Origin: Anoplolepis gracilipes | Taxonomy: Eukaryota > Arthropoda > Insecta > Hymenoptera > Formicidae | Direction: 5' to 3' | Assembly: GCF_047496725.1 (NCBI RefSeq) | Contig: NC_132984.1 | Span: 8,141,001 to 8,205,000 of the forward strand | DNA length: 64,000 bases | Shown: piece by piece, positions 44,178 to 57,795 of the stretch | Layout: each line of letters opens with the position of its first letter | Numbering within the stretch: the stretch's first letter is position 1 | Translations under genes and position numbers: made by a program | Notes under the pieces: model-generated | Database searches by the model: none | The model's input: only the letters and a program-made list of their open reading frames with translations | What the model was told of the DNA's origin: nothing

Positions 44178-47100
44178 TCATGAAGACAAAGATCCGTGAT
44201 GTCCACTCGACGTAACAATGTACTGTGTATCTTTTTTGTTATTGCGAGACTGAAGGAACATTTTCATTAGTAAAATATATGGTACTTCTGCCATTAAAGA
44301 CAATACATAAGCGCAAAAATAACTTATCTCAATATATCCTATAAACATAGTAACCTAAAAATTTATAATAAATGTTAAAAAGTTCTCTGTCAATATCAGA
44401 ATTTTAGACATAATCTCTACTTACTAGAGGCCAAAATTCCATGTGAACGGATGTTTCACTAGACGAGCGAATCAACTGTATGACAAAAGGATTTACGAGA
44501 TAAGCACAATAAGTAAGTTTGCTAAGAGAAATGAAAACTTTGGACGATAATAACTGATTAACAATACCTGTAACACAATAAAACATTTCTATGTACATTT
44601 ATATGTGATGATAAGAATAAGATTTTTTTAAAATTATGAAAGTATTTTTTATGCATTATGTCAGCACTTATTGAAGTAGAACTTATAAAAGTGTAAATTA
44701 GAAATAAATTAAATGAGAGATGCAACTTATATAATATATTACAACTTATTTACAAAGATTATGTCAAGTGTGTATAGTAATATTTCTATACACATGTTAT
44801 TACATGTATGATACTAACCACCATACTTAGTAAAATACGCTACTACAATCCATGCTATACTTATGGCCCAAAGTATTCTACTCAACGCAATATAGATAGC
44901 AGCATTCAAAATGGATACGTGTTGTTTATAAAGGCCTAACAATGCGAAAATAACACACCCGCTACTAAAACACCAGCATAAAATTACAGTTTTCTGAAAA
45001 AAATTGTTTTATATGTAAAATATTATAACAAAAATAATATATATATAAAGTGTACAATCTTTCTTTGATAAGATTACAAATATTAGACCTTTTCGATTTC
45101 AATAATTTGAAGCATGTTATAGACAGAAAGTCTAAAATCTGTCAATGAACATTGAATCAACGCTCATATATAATTTTAAAGTTATAAAACTCTAACAAAT
45201 TAAAATGCACCCAGCATACTGCCTGGTGCTTTAAATCTGAAACAAGATCTAAAAATATATAATTACATTTTCTTTTTATTTTTTGCTAACATTAAGCAAT
45301 ATGAGATAGTGATAGTAATAGTTGATGAGTTCCTTCAAAAAAGTTATTTTGCATGAGAAGTCAACAAGATACATATACGGTACTATATTAATTTTTACAT
45401 TTCGTTTGCACGCATTTCAGGCAGACGATGTAGGATTTTACTTTGTATGGATTGCTATGTAAGGATTTTGATTTGCGCAGAAAGGTGGAAATTTGAGCGA
45501 AACTATATATTTTAGACATTGTTTTACGTTCAAAAGATCGAGCTATGATTAACTTTGCTTGTTTATAAAAATTGTATCAAACAATTGTCCAGCAAAAATC
45601 TTTGATTGTGATTCTAGTCTATGATATTGATCACATGCTTCAAATTTATTAAAACTTGTAAGAACATCTCCAAACTATAATATTCAGTTTATATTATTAT
45701 AATATGTACTATATAAATATATATATATATATATTGTATATATACAGAGTGTGCCATTTTAATTCCTCTAGTGAAATATCTCGAAAAATATGGAAAATTC
45801 GAAAAAATGTTTCAGACAAAAGTTGTATGGTTTCTAGGGGGACATAAGATGGTGCCATTAGTTTGACCTTGAAGAGTCACATAAAAATCACGTGAAGGTC
45901 ATTTTGAATTTCTTAAATAGAACATCCTATATATTTTTGCATATTCTTGTAGCTTATCTTGAGCTTTCCAAAACACTATGATAAAATGTTTTTTTATTAA
46001 ACACTTTTCGAGTTATAAGGCTTCAAAGTTGCAATATTTTGACATAAAATACAAGATATCTCGTAAAATATTCATTTTTCGATTATCCTAATACTTTTAT
46101 GCACAGAATAACGAGACAAATCAATTGGCATAATTAAAACACATAATTATGTTAAAGTAAAAATGTGTAACTGCTAGTTGCAAATTCAGATTTTTTCTTA
46201 AAGATAATTATGTTTTCTTTACACCAATTGATTCATCTCATAATTCTGTGTATAAAAGTATTAGAGTAAGATAACCGAGAAATGAATATTTTACGAGATA
46301 TCTTGTTGTATTTTATGTCAAAATATTGCAACTTTGAAGCCTTATAACTCAAAAGTGTTTAATGAAAAAACATTTTATCATAGTGTTTTGGAAAGCTCTC
46401 GAAGTCAGCTACAAGAATATGTAATGAAAAATAGTAGGTTCCATTTAAGAAATTAAAGATGACCTTCACGTGATCTTCAAATGACTGTTCAAGGTCAAAC
46501 CAATGGTACCATCTTATGGCCCCCTCGAAACACATGTCTGAACCATTTTTCTCTCCCAGGCTTGGTTTTTGAGATATTCGACTGGAGGAATTAAAATGGG
46601 ACACCCTGTATATATAAATATTTAATTAAGATATAAAAAATATAATAATACGTAAATTAATATATAAATAATTAATCAGAATAATCAATTTACGTATTTG
46701 GTAACTATTTTGATAATTGTTTACTAATTGCTTATTATTTTACATTAAACTCATATAAAAGTCAGATTATACTTTACCTTTTTCAAAATCAACTTTTTAT
46801 TTAGTCTTCTTACAAGATAACCTATAATTATGCCAATAATATACGGTCCAATTCTAATCCATGGAGGGTAGTACAAGACACTCGAAAGTCTGTATTGTTC
46901 ATCAAGTCTGCAATAAGAAAAGGCTTATTTAATTAATGTAATTAATAATTAACAAGAGGTTCTTATTACTTACGTCGGAACATATTCGTAAATATATGAA
47001 ATATAACCGGTAAGCACAATAGAGCCTATTAAAAGTACACCCAATATGACAACAGTTACATAAAAATACCTGAAATAAAACAACTTAAGTTTATATGTTT

Positions 47101-50100
47101 AGCATATGCTGATAATAACACGCTAATAGATCAACTTACACAGTGGACAAAATTAGTAGCAATGTAGCAATTGTAAAGTATTGCATATCGTTGGCTAAAT
47201 ACCAACTCCAAACCATACACTACAAGAGAATCAAAACTTAAAAATAAAATTTTAATATTTTTTAAGCAATATTGAACTAATAATAACTATTTTAAATACA
47301 TTATACATATACCATTCTGTCGAGATCAAATAGATTATTTATATATAAAAGATTTCTCCACCAATATTTTGTGCAAACTTCGTCCGATCTAAAATTTGGA
47401 TAAAATTGTGAATTCTTGTTGTACCAAGCCGAACTTAATTGTAGTATTCCTATCATCATCATGTACGCAGGTGTCAACCTTAAAATAAAATTGTTTTGAA
47501 GTACATGTATAAAAAGAGAACATTATTATTTCATTCAATGTTGATTTTAATTTCTAAATTATTTTTACATGCATTGTTCTTGTTTATTATCTATTTAAAT
47601 AAAGATAATAAAAAACGTACCGAATAAACCTTTTTATTATATAAGTAAAGAATTCATTCAATTTTGATTTACAATTAATTGATATAGTTTTTTTATTGTC
47701 TATTTTATTTTTAAAATATATATAGGCTACTAAAAATCCGCTTGAAAAAAAGAAGGTATCTACTGGTATAATTATATTAGATAATACTTGAACAAGGAAA
47801 TTAGAGGTGATTCTCCATGCTAATGCTTTATTGTCTACAAACAAAAAAATCTCTATTATATACATAGAAAATAAGATATGTATGTTAATTTTACAAGTTT
47901 TTTTTTAATTATTCACCGATGTAATCCAACATGAAAAACGGGATATGAAGAAAAATTATCCAACTCATACTTAGAAATTTTAAACCGTGAAGGACAGGTA
48001 CTTCGTCAGCATTTAATTTCGTGCTGAATATAATTTTCGTATTTGTGTATATGGAAAAACACATTAGTATTTTTCCAATTCTATTTTCTCGACGTAAAGG
48101 CGAAGGTATTATTTCCATTTCCACGGATATGTCTCTTACATCTAAATTACAATACAGAATTTCCAGTGGTATTTATTAAAAATCGAATATTTATTTGTAC
48201 AATGTTGATTTATATAAAAGTATTTATATAAATCAACATTGCTTTGATTAGGTAAGAGAACTTAAAAGAAAAAAACATATACAAAATATATACACAAAAT
48301 GTTTAAGTAAATTTTTGATTCTTATAAAAGTAGCATTACATTATTTGACTTAAATATACTAACTTTAAAATAGTTAAATGTCATTTTAATTTATTTTGCA
48401 CAAAGCATAATCGTGATATTTTTAAATATGAATAGGATGCATAATTAAAAATTATGAATAATCTATTATTAAAATTAAAAAATCTTTAAAGTACGTGTCT
48501 TAAATAGAATTTATACTTACTAGCGGTAGTTTTATCCTTTACAACTAAATATTTTTGATACACAAATATATCGTATATTGTTCCTATTATCATCATGAAG
48601 AATGTAAGCGCTAAAATGCTGCATAAATTATAAATTGAATGCAAAATATATTATTTCAAAACTTTTCAAAATTACCAAAATTTTCCTTTAACATATTATT
48701 ATATGTTGATAAAGTTATTATTATTCTATATACATTATTAATTATATCCATGTATATATAAATAGTAGTAGTAGTAGTGGTATTATACCACTATATAAAT
48801 ATATATGTATATATATATATATTTTTTTTTTAATGGAAATAGTTTTGTGACAGCGTTATACCGACGTTTCGCAAATGTTACATTTTGCATCTTCAGGGCT
48901 AGGAGCTCCGATAGATGCCAGAATCTAGAGTTTTCGGAACACGCTTACATTAATGCCTTATGTAAGCATGCAGTATTAGAGTCCGATACTAAGCTTTTAG
49001 GTTGTCTTTAAATAAAAATAATATATATTCTTTATTATTATTATATTCACTTTTTGATTATCTTACTCTAATACTTTTATTTTTATTTTTCTTTACACCA
49101 ATTGATTCGTCTCATTATTCTGTGCATAAAGGTATGAGTAAGATAATCAAAAAATGAATATTTTACGAGATATCTTGTATTTTATGTCAAAATACTGCAA
49201 CTTTGAAGCCTTATAACTCAAAAAATACTTTGTCATAAGTGTTTTAGAAAGCTCTCGAGATGAGCTACAAGAATATGCAAAAATATATATATAGGGTGTT
49301 CCATTTAAAAAACTTGAAGTGACCTTCATGTGACCTTCAAATGACTTTTCAAGGTCAAACCAATGGTACCATCTTATGACCCTCTTGAAACCATACAACT
49401 TTTGTCTGAAACATTTTTCTGTAAAACGTATTATTCGGGAGATATTTGAGGTCGTTATTTAAAATGGTACACCCTGTATATGTATATATTTATAAAATAT
49501 AATATTTATATAATGTAATTCTTTTTTAAAAAGAAATCTGAAAAATTTAATTAAATCTAAAATTAAAAATTTTATTTTCATCATAACCTATCAAAATAAT
49601 CATTACTTGTACAATATTTATATACGTTTATAACAAATATATAACTTGCCTAAATAGACTAATACCATCGTTTTTCTTTTTACGACATGTTTTTATACAG
49701 CAAGATGCCGGCATTTTTATAAAAATTTTCTCCTCTTTACGATAGAAATTTTATGGCACTAAATAGCGTCGAACTCAGCCATAATCTACACCGCACTGTA
49801 AGTGAGACTCACACAAATGATATGCTTTACACACACGTGACACACACATACAGACTCGCCGCCATTTTCTCTCATATCGAAAACTCCTCGAGCACGGGTC
49901 CGGCGACCGAGGTAGCGATCTAGTTTAGTGTAGACATCTGTAGCTCTTTCTTATATTCGAGGTACGACAGAACACATTAACAGAATTCTGAATAAACATA
50001 AAGTGATTTTCAAACTCGAAAGAAAGATTGTCCAGTTATTTTCTAATCCCAACGATCAGAACAACCATAAGTTTAATAACCTAACCTAATCATAAGGAAA

Positions 50101-50735
50101 TTCAGTATTAGAACTCCTAGCCCTGAAAATGTATACTGTAATGTTTGAGAAACGTCGGCATAACGTTGCATCTTTTCAGAAGTTTTTCATTGAGGAAATC
50201 AGTGGCCGCGAAAGCCTTAAAATTAAAATATATATATTTTTTCACATTTTTTTCGACATACCAAATGAAAATTATTGAATTCTTAAATAACCATTGTTGA
50301 TCTCCTTTTAGATTTTTAATCTCGATTAATTTGAAGTCTACGGAATAAAGGTCGTTGATAAAAAAAATCTTGTCATGAAATATTTTTTCCAGAATTAAAT
50401 TTAGATCATTTATAGAACATGATGCTGGTAAACAGAGGCCGAGCGTAATTATGTCCTAAAATAAAAGATATTTTGTATATAATACATACATATTGATATA
50501 TTTTTATACGTAAGTACATACATACACAGTATTAATATATGTATGTATTATCATATAATTCTGTCAATTATTAGTATATCTATGAATACTGTTGATAACT
50601 TTTTATTTTGAAATTTTGAAATATATTGTATATGTATGGAATCACGTTGAAAAGTATTGGGTATCCTTTATTTTTTCTTATTTTTTAATATAATATAAAA
50701 TATTGGAAAAATAAAAATAAAAATATTTTAAAACT

Positions 50736-50778
<43 letters not shown>

Positions 50779-53447
50779 ACATTGAAGCTAAAACTTAAAA
50801 ATGTTTATTTTTAAACTTTTCTTCACAATATGATATTTCGCCGAGTATCAATAACTTTTTTGAAAGATACGAGTTTAGCTTTTAACAATAAGTTACGTAA
50901 GTCGGTCATAAAGAAGAATTTATAGAAAAGTTTTAAAAAGCATTTTATAGGTAAAATGTTGTAATTTATGGAACTTGACCTAAATTTGTCGAGAGAATTT
51001 TTTTTATCAAGATGCAGAATATGTAAATTTAAAGAACAAAACAATATGTTTTTTTCATAAAGTACAGAGCAAGAAAAATAAAAAAATTTTTTTAAACAAT
51101 CAATAGTGCGTTAAAATTGAAACTTTAAGATGCTTCTTTTAAAACTTTTCTATGATGATTTTTCGCCGAGTTACAACGATTTGAAAATAGCTCATTTTTT
51201 GGCGCATAAAAAGTGTTCCCTATATCTTTTTGAGTAGTGTACATACATATACATACATAAAATTATGTTGAAAGTAAAAGGTTATTTCTTTGAAACAAAA
51301 TATGTAAGACGCCATTTCATTAAGGAAACTTGTAAGTTTTATTAGTATTAGTATAAAAAAAATATATAATACTTTAATAATTTCAATACACATGATAAAA
51401 AAGGACCAATTTGTTTGTACGGATAATCTTGAAGCAAGTTTTTCAAAATGAAACATTTTATATCTTCTATATTAATTTTATAGATAAAATAAATAGATAT
51501 ATAGAATGTTTAAAAGAAGAGTTCATAGTTTATTTTAAGATATAGGAATGAATATATCTAAGATTAGTTTATTATATATCATTGTTACAATTTGATAAAA
51601 TAAAATCTTTAAATTTATGTAAATTTACTAGTTTTAATTTAATTTATAATTTTATGATTTTTGTAGTTTATTCAATAAAAAATTTAGGAACTTACTTCAT
51701 TGATATAATTTACGTGATATTGAAGAGTACTGTTGTGTTTGAAGTGAGCAATGAAATAATTTATTTTGAAAGGCGGAAATTCCTCTTGTGGATCACGATA
51801 TATCGTATTATTTAATATATACCGCTCTGCGATCTCTAGAGGAGCTGTATTCATTGTATTAAGACATTGGTGACGATTACCCAACCAATAATTATTTCCA
51901 TAAAGAAAGCCTGGTTTATATCCACCACTGGAATCCAACACTTAAAAATATAAAATAGTAATTGTTATTTAAACAGAAGTATTTAACAATACAAATAATT
52001 ATCATTCATTAGAGTCAACATTAGAATCAACTATCAATATTTTCATTAATTGTTGAATCTGTGGAAAATAATCTTTAGATATTTCACATTATTCAGATTA
52101 TTAAATAGCTACTTGTCAATAAATTGTATTATTTTATTATTATTTATTAATCATAAAGTTATATCTTAAATAGAGAATCATAAGTAATTATAACTTATGT
52201 TTTTTTAAAGATAATTAAAAAAAATAAAGACATTGCTCTGTATCTCACTAATAATAAGCATCTTGTCAGTAACATAGCCATACATCAATGTTTTCGATAC
52301 TCATTAAATCTAAAAAGTAATCTTTAAATATCTCGAATTATTTATATAAATTCAATTTAATATAAAATTAAATATTAAATATATAAGTATTATTTAATAT
52401 AAATATTAAAGTATAGCCGTTGTATTAATTATATAAAATTTTAACTGAAAAAAATGAGGCAATTAAATAAAAGACCCTGCACTATTTAAGTATAGTAATC
52501 TTGATGCTAACATATTGAAAAAATCATTTTTTAATTTCATTACAACACGACAACACAAGAAATAATAGAGTTAAGGAGCTGAAATTTTAAGAAAAATTTT
52601 TTGTATTGGAGAAATAATATGCCAAATGTCATTTCGAAACTTGCCGGAAATACTTTTAATATGCTCTGGCTAACATTTGCGATCCATTTACTTCAGTAAC
52701 TCTTCTTTACCTATCTTTTTATTTTGATCTTAATCTTTGAGAACCTTCTTGTGATTTCAATTATTTAATCTTTTAAGAATCTTATTGTGATTTGAATTAT
52801 TAAAATAAAAACAGTATTAATCTTTTACTACAGTAGTAGTAATTAATTAATAAAAATTACATTAATTATCTTTAACGATATCAAGTGGTAAACACATTAT
52901 AAAAGATTTTAATTTAAAATGTTAAAATAATTTCACTCATGTGCACGTATAAAGCTTATTATAATTAATTACAGTGATATTTTTTAGTTAAAATTTACCA
53001 CAAAGACTAACTAATTATTAATAATTACTAATAGTTGATGCTCTTTTTACAGTGATAGAAAAAGACACACAATTTAAGTTAACTTTAATTATAATTTTTG
53101 TAATTAAACAATTAATTCAGTATAGAATAAAAATAAACAATAATTTATCATTTAGCTCTTCTAATTTTTGAGTTTTTCTTATAAGAAAATCATAATTAAA
53201 TAAACTCACTTTTCAAGCTCCATAGCATTCGTTGATCCACGCCGTCTCGGAAATCTCGTAATTCCTTTCCGCACATATTTGATTTAACAAGATCAGCTTT
53301 CGAAGCAATGATATAAACGGGCAACACATTGCTACTAACTTTCTCGTATTCATTTTCATTAGATTTGTTAACTTTCGTAAAAGCATAAATCAATGAATCA
53401 ATGTTTATATAAATACACAAAGCAAACACAAATCGATAAAATAACAT
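44178..53447 (-). CDS. nrf-6-like membrane acyltransferase (13 exons, ~726 aa)
   Basis: Exons: 53210-53447, 51696-51940, 50262-50455, 48521-48618, 47917-48141, 47621-47834, 47313-47478, 47140-47219, 46974-47069, 46778-46907, 44819-44993, 44425-44567, 44178-44354. All junctions are GT-AG with matching phases and sum to 2181 nt. A signal peptide (MLFYRFVFALCIYI) is followed by an extracellular NRF domain with MCGKELRDFRDGV, MLDSSGGYKPGFLYGN and LGNRHQCL. TLGLCLPASCS is in exon 3. The acyltransferase-3 membrane region begins at FMMIIGTIYDIFVY and includes the conserved PVLHGLKFLSMSWIIFLH, PVDTFFFSSGFLVAY and PPWIRIGPYIIGIIIGYL, with about ten membrane segments. It ends EVPYILLMKMF and a short polar tail. 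The family includes C. elegans nrf-6/ndg-4 and is linked to lipid transport and uptake of hydrophobic compounds; the substrate is unknown. The start is the ATG before the signal peptide. Introns 3 and 10 host TEs. Confidence 0.93.
45745..46608. mobile_element. Palindromic MITE, family A (copy 2)
   Basis: Ends CAGAGTGTGCCATTTTAATT and AATTAAAATGGGACACCCTG, TA-flanked. It is the same foldback as 1139-2018, about 90% alike, lying in intron 10 of the nrf-6-like gene (44994-46777). The inner blocks TTTTCGAGTTATAAGGCTTC and AAGATATCTCGTAAAATATT are conserved in both arms. Confidence 0.87.
48805..48905 (-). mobile_element. PLE 3'-region fragment, third family
   Basis: On the minus strand, GAGCTCCTAGCCCTGAAGAT continues through a hammerhead core and GGTATAACGCTGTCAC. 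A related plus-strand fragment lies at 50100-50225 (CTCCTAGCCCTGAA, GGCATAACGTTGCATC). Neither has coding sequence. Both lie in intron 3 of the nrf-6-like gene. Assignment to PLEs rests on the hammerhead architecture, so it is an inference. Confidence 0.5.
48861..48900 (-). ncRNA. Hammerhead-ribozyme-like motif (GTC cleavage triplet)
   Basis: Minus strand: AGCC, core CTGAAGA, T, GCAAA...TTTGC stem II, GAAAC, GTC, GGT. Core bases are intact. Stem I pairs GCC with GGT (one wobble), and cleavage is predicted after GTC. Same architecture as the 24597 motif, but a different sequence family. Confidence 0.7.
49045..49476. mobile_element. Half copy of the family A MITE
   Basis: Only the right half of the foldback is present, starting near CTTTACACCAATTGATTCGT and ending ATTTAAAATGGTACACCCTG followed by TA. 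The left half is missing. It lies in intron 3 of the nrf-6-like gene, between the two hammerhead fragments. Confidence 0.8.
49750..50095. other. Mixed-composition block, possible LTR-like fragment
   Basis: A less AT-rich block contains CACTGTAAGTGAGACTCACA, CTCGAGCACGGGTCCGGCGA and AAAGATTGTCCAGTTATTTT. The pattern (promoter-like GC part, then an AATAAA-containing part) recalls an insect LTR, but no second copy or terminal TG..CA pair was found. It is in intron 3 of the nrf-6-like gene. Confidence 0.2.
50119..50158 (+). ncRNA. Degenerate hammerhead-like motif
   Basis: GCC, CTGAAAA (the conserved G of the core changed to A), a weak stem II, GAAAC, GTC, GGC. Stem I pairing GCC/GGC is perfect, but the mutated core should abolish cleavage. 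It is the inverted-orientation relative of the 48861 motif. Confidence 0.55.
50739..50777. repeat. (GA)n microsatellite
   Basis: An uninterrupted GA run of about 38 bp in intron 2 of the nrf-6-like gene. The remaining intron 2 and intron 1 sequence (51941-53209) is AT-rich with nothing recognised. Confidence 0.9.
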
Positions 53448-53799
53448 AATGCAGCTACAATTTAACAATCACTTTTATTGTTGAAGAATATGTAAGAAAT
53501 ATTAATTATAAATTATAACAGATTTCAGAATTTTGCTTACAGATATTTTTTGTTGGTTTTAACAATAATAATGCACTATGTTTCATTAAGAGTTGACGAT
53601 CAAGAAAGAAATGGTTAGGTTGGAATGGGGACAAGCGTATTTATACATTTACCATAGTATTAATAATTTTGCATAAATGTAAATTTAAGTGATCTCAAAC
53701 GTCTGAAAGTTAATCTTTGAACAAATTGTTTTTATCTATGAAAAAATATGGTAAATATTCACATAAGGTCAGCCGCTCTAGAATTTAATGACTTTGACC

Positions 53800-53955
53800 A
53801 GTGGCGTAGCCAGACTTAAGTTTTCTGGGGGGAAGGGGGGCTAAAAATATTTCTATGGCTGGAATTCATAGACTTTTCTCAAGAAAAATCACTGAGACTT
53901 GAAATCTTTGGGGGGAGGGGGCTCAAGTCCCTATAGCCCCCCCCCTGGCTACGCT
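53800..53955. mobile_element. ~155-bp MITE with AGTGGCGTAGCCAG ends
   Basis: AGTGGCGTAGCCAG at the left and CTGGCTACGCTTCT at the right are inverted ends. A G-run (GGGGGGAAGGGGGGC) and a C-run (AGCCCCCCCCC) lie inside, pairing the element into a hairpin. Flanks TTGACC and CTGACC may be a short duplication. It lies upstream of the nrf-6-like gene. Confidence 0.65.
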
Positions 53956-54224
53956 TCTGACCTTGACATATATTGTGAAGATCATCACCCCGAGTAACAT
54001 TCAAAAGGTTTTAGCCGTCGCTCGTTCTTTGTTAAAAAGTTATGAACAGAAAAAATCTTATAAAATATATGTAAATTTTGGACACTACTTTATATATAAT
54101 ATTGTAATAAATATTTCACTACATACTGCAGTAAATATTATTAACTCTTTTAAAAAACAATAAGTTTAATCTTGTTAAAATGTCTCGGACAGTATTATTT
54201 TAGATAAATATCTAGAAAAAGTCA

Positions 54225-54415
54225 CACCTCACCGATGATGTTGACCTTGATATATGTTATAGAGAGGAAAGTAAATCAACTTTTTCTAATAACTTAAATG
54301 GCGGTCTCGTTTAGTTTCTGAGATATGTGACTTTGAAATATTATAATTTTCCTACATACATATGCAATAGTACTAAGAATTTTCATTTCTATTCGCATGG
54401 AATAATATAAATATA
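54225..54415 (+). repeat. Third copy of the 38.4-kb dispersed repeat
   Basis: Shares CGGTCTCGTTTAGTTTCTGA, GACTTTGAAATATTATAATT and TTCGCATGGAATAATATA with 38366-38515, including the upstream GATGTTGACCTTGATATATG segment. It directly precedes the large CA microsatellite. Confidence 0.75.
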
Positions 54416-54439
54416 AGCGAAGGAATATTTTCATAACAT

Positions 54440-55081
<642 letters not shown>

Positions 55082-55369
55082 GGAGGGGGGGTGCAAGGAT
55101 TCGCATATGATTACAAGAATATGTTCATGGCAGATGTGTATGTTCCACATCAAACTTCAGAATCAATGGTAATTAAGTTTATTTTTTAATTATTATTAAC
55201 TAAACAATAATTTACAATGCATATACAATATAATCATATATAAAATAATTTCCAATTTTATTATTTTTATTTACTTTATTTCTACAATTTTATTATTTTT
55301 ATTTACTTTATTTCTACATTTTTAGTTTTATTTATTATTTTATATATTATTACATTTTTAGTTATTATA

Positions 55370-55860
55370 CATATTATATATAGTTTTATATATTATTTCA
55401 ATAACATTTGCAATAACTCTCCTTGCTCGAGAAAGTCTATAGTTAAATATCCTTTCCGGCGAGTTATCGTGACGTCCACTCAAAGGAACCATAATATTTA
55501 TTTTGAGGGGAAACGCATTATCTCCAAGAAATACATATGGTATGTGTTTGTTTTTCATTGATAATGATTCTGGTAAATTTAAAGTTCCATTTTCCAATTT
55601 TTCAAATAAAATAATATTACGAAATACACCACCATCTGATATTCGTCCGTGACAACCAATGTTGCTATATATTATACAGTAATCGGCATCGCATTCTGCC
55701 ATCAAAACAATGCTAAATGTGCCTTTGTAATTATAATAATCACTTCACTATGCCAAGGTGCATGTATAACAAAATGTTTTCCGTCGATGGAACCCACACA
55801 ATGTGGAAAATTCCATCGTTCGTTAAAATCAGAAGCAATTTTTTTCTAATTATCAGAAGT
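55370..55860 (-). pseudogene. Second Harbinger nuclease (HARBI1-like), partial
   Basis: Minus strand: [20 protein letters not shown] (first catalytic Asp), a frame change near 55730, then IGCHGRISDGGVFRNI (second Asp). MKNKHIPYVFLGDNAFPL, RHDNSPERIFNYRLSRARRV follow, then decay into AT-rich sequence instead of the Glu-containing ENSFG motif. The N-terminal third is absent. It is related to, but clearly a different family from, the nuclease at 4093-5382. Confidence 0.83.
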
Positions 55861-56254
55861 CACAGGAAGGTGAAATAGGATATAAAATATAAATAAATTA
55901 TGTAAATAAATAAAGAATCATTATCAATGAAAAATAAGTAAAAACTAAATACACATTTATATATAAATTAATAAAACAAAAATGATTCAAAGAGCAAAAG
56001 TTAAAGTCAAATAAAATAAATAAGTAATAAAAAATATACATTTATATAAAGCAACAAAACAGAAAAGGGTAAAAGAATAAAACTAAAAATAGAGAAATAA
56101 ATAAACTTAAATAAATAATAATAAAGAAAAATAAACAAAACTAAAAATATAGAAATAAATAAAAGTATTAAAATTGTAAATTATTGCATATATGTTTATG
56201 ATTATATTGTATTGTAAATTATTGTTTAATGATTATATTGTATTGTATTGTAAA

Positions 56255-56868
56255 TTATTGTTGAAGTTCTATATAATTTTGACAAACGACATTTTCTGTT
56301 ATAGAATGAAGAAAAAGAAAATGATAACAATGTTACAGATAATGTTGAAACCGTTAACGAAGAAAATATCGAAATTAATGAAAATGAAACTTAAACAACT
56401 GAAATCAGTGACAATCAGCAAAAAAAAACATTTTCCTATCTTCAAAAAATATAGAAATTAAAAAGAAGAAACATCAAGCAACAATCGATGAACAAGCTGA
56501 AGAAGCATATATGCTTATTTAGTAAAAAAGGGAAAAGAAGCAACAGACAAGAAACAAAAGGATGAATGTGATATTTTTGGAGAATTAATTGCAGTTAAAT
56601 TAAAAAATCTCGATAATTATACTCGACAGTATGTTATAAATGATATTTATAATCTAGTGTTTAGAGCAATTATGAACAATACTCGCGTTTTGCAAGATTC
56701 ACAATTTATTAATTTCGTTCAATCACCGTCAGAATCTATAGATAACTCATATTCACCGCAACCAACTCCAATTATTTGTCATTCAGCCTTATCACTAATT
56801 ATAACTGTTTTTTCGACATTAACTAATGAATTTCAAATATGTCCAAATTCTTCTCAACAACAAGCCTG
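56255..56868 (+). pseudogene. Second Harbinger accessory protein with BESS-like motif
   Basis: Fragments in changing frames: an acidic NEEKENDNNVTDNVETVNEE region, a basic linker, then DECDIFGELIAVKLKNLDNY followed by TRQYVINDIYNLVFRA, which fits a BESS protein-interaction motif. A tail (56657-56868) ends PNSSQQQA. It is divergent from the nuclease on its left (head-to-head), unlike the convergent pair at 4-6 kb. No terminal inverted repeats were located for this element. Confidence 0.6.
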
Positions 56869-56907
56869 AAAATAATTTATAAACTTGCAAATACGCATGC
56901 TTCTACT

Positions 56908-57170
56908 TTTCGTTATAATATAATTACATAAATTGGAATTAACTTTACAAAGACTCAACTGAAAATAACTAAAATATTTTTGAAATGTGTAGTTTTTTTG
57001 CATATAAATTTTTTTAATATTATTTTCTTTCAAGCAATCTCTTACTTTTCGTTATCATATAATTACATAAATTGGAATTATGTTTACAAAGACTCAACTG
57101 AAAATAAGTTAAATATTTTTGAAATGTGTAGTTTTTTTGCATATAAATTTTTTTAATATTATTTTCTTTC
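56908..57170. repeat. ~139-bp tandem duplication
   Basis: ACTTTTCGTTATAATATAAT...TTTTTTTAATATTATTTTCT occurs twice in tandem (56908-57032, 57047-57170) with few differences. It lies at the 3' edge of the Harbinger remnant and may mark its terminal region. A TA microsatellite follows at 57257-57298. Confidence 0.88.
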
Positions 57171-57254
57171 CTTTATATTAATTGCATAACATTTTTGAAA
57201 TGTAGTTTTGCATTGTATGTCGAATATCTTTATTTTCATGTGTATTTCTATATG

Positions 57255-57302
<48 letters not shown>

Positions 57303-57384
57303 AGAAAATAAAAATATATCTAATATATTGTAATCATACTATTGTATTACTTTTTATTATATATATATATATATATATGTGTAC

Positions 57385-57795
57385 ACTACAGAACTTCTTT
57401 ATACTCTCTGCCCATAGAAATCCAGAATAGAAATTCTGGAAAAATTTGTAAAACCTAAAAGTTCTCCCACTATACAGTTGCTACGTGATTATGCCCACAA
57501 TAAAAGATTTTTTCCGGAGTCTTTCAGGTAATATTTATGACAAATCCTTTGAGTTTTGATTTTCAAAGAAATTTTCTCACACATGTCTCTGGCATAGTGA
57601 GAATGATGTACATGTCTAGAAAAGAAATTTATATTTAAAAGAATACATAAAATAAGCTTTTATTTTTTTTTAAACAATTTTTTATATACCGTATGTCGAA
57701 AATATTCTTTGAAAATTTTAAGTCAAATTTATTAAAAAATAATGAGATACAATGATGTCTGTAAACTAAGCGCTCAGACGCGTCACGTAGTTTTC
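57385..57795 (+). repeat. Orphan copy of the FBXO21-like 5' flank
   Basis: Matches 61838-62360 in the same orientation: GTACACTACAGAACTTC, TCTCCCACTATACAGTTGCT, GTGATTATGCCCACAATA, GTCTTTCAGGTAATATT and AATAATGAGATA. No F-box exon follows on its left, where the second Harbinger remnant lies. It is either a duplicate that lost its gene or a repeat that the gene promoters contain. 57796-58522 shows no other recognisable feature. Confidence 0.6.

Noticed and set aside
49750..50095. Definite LTR retrotransposon
   Set aside because: There is no paired LTR, no primer-binding site I could verify and no gag/pol; kept only as a weak possibility.
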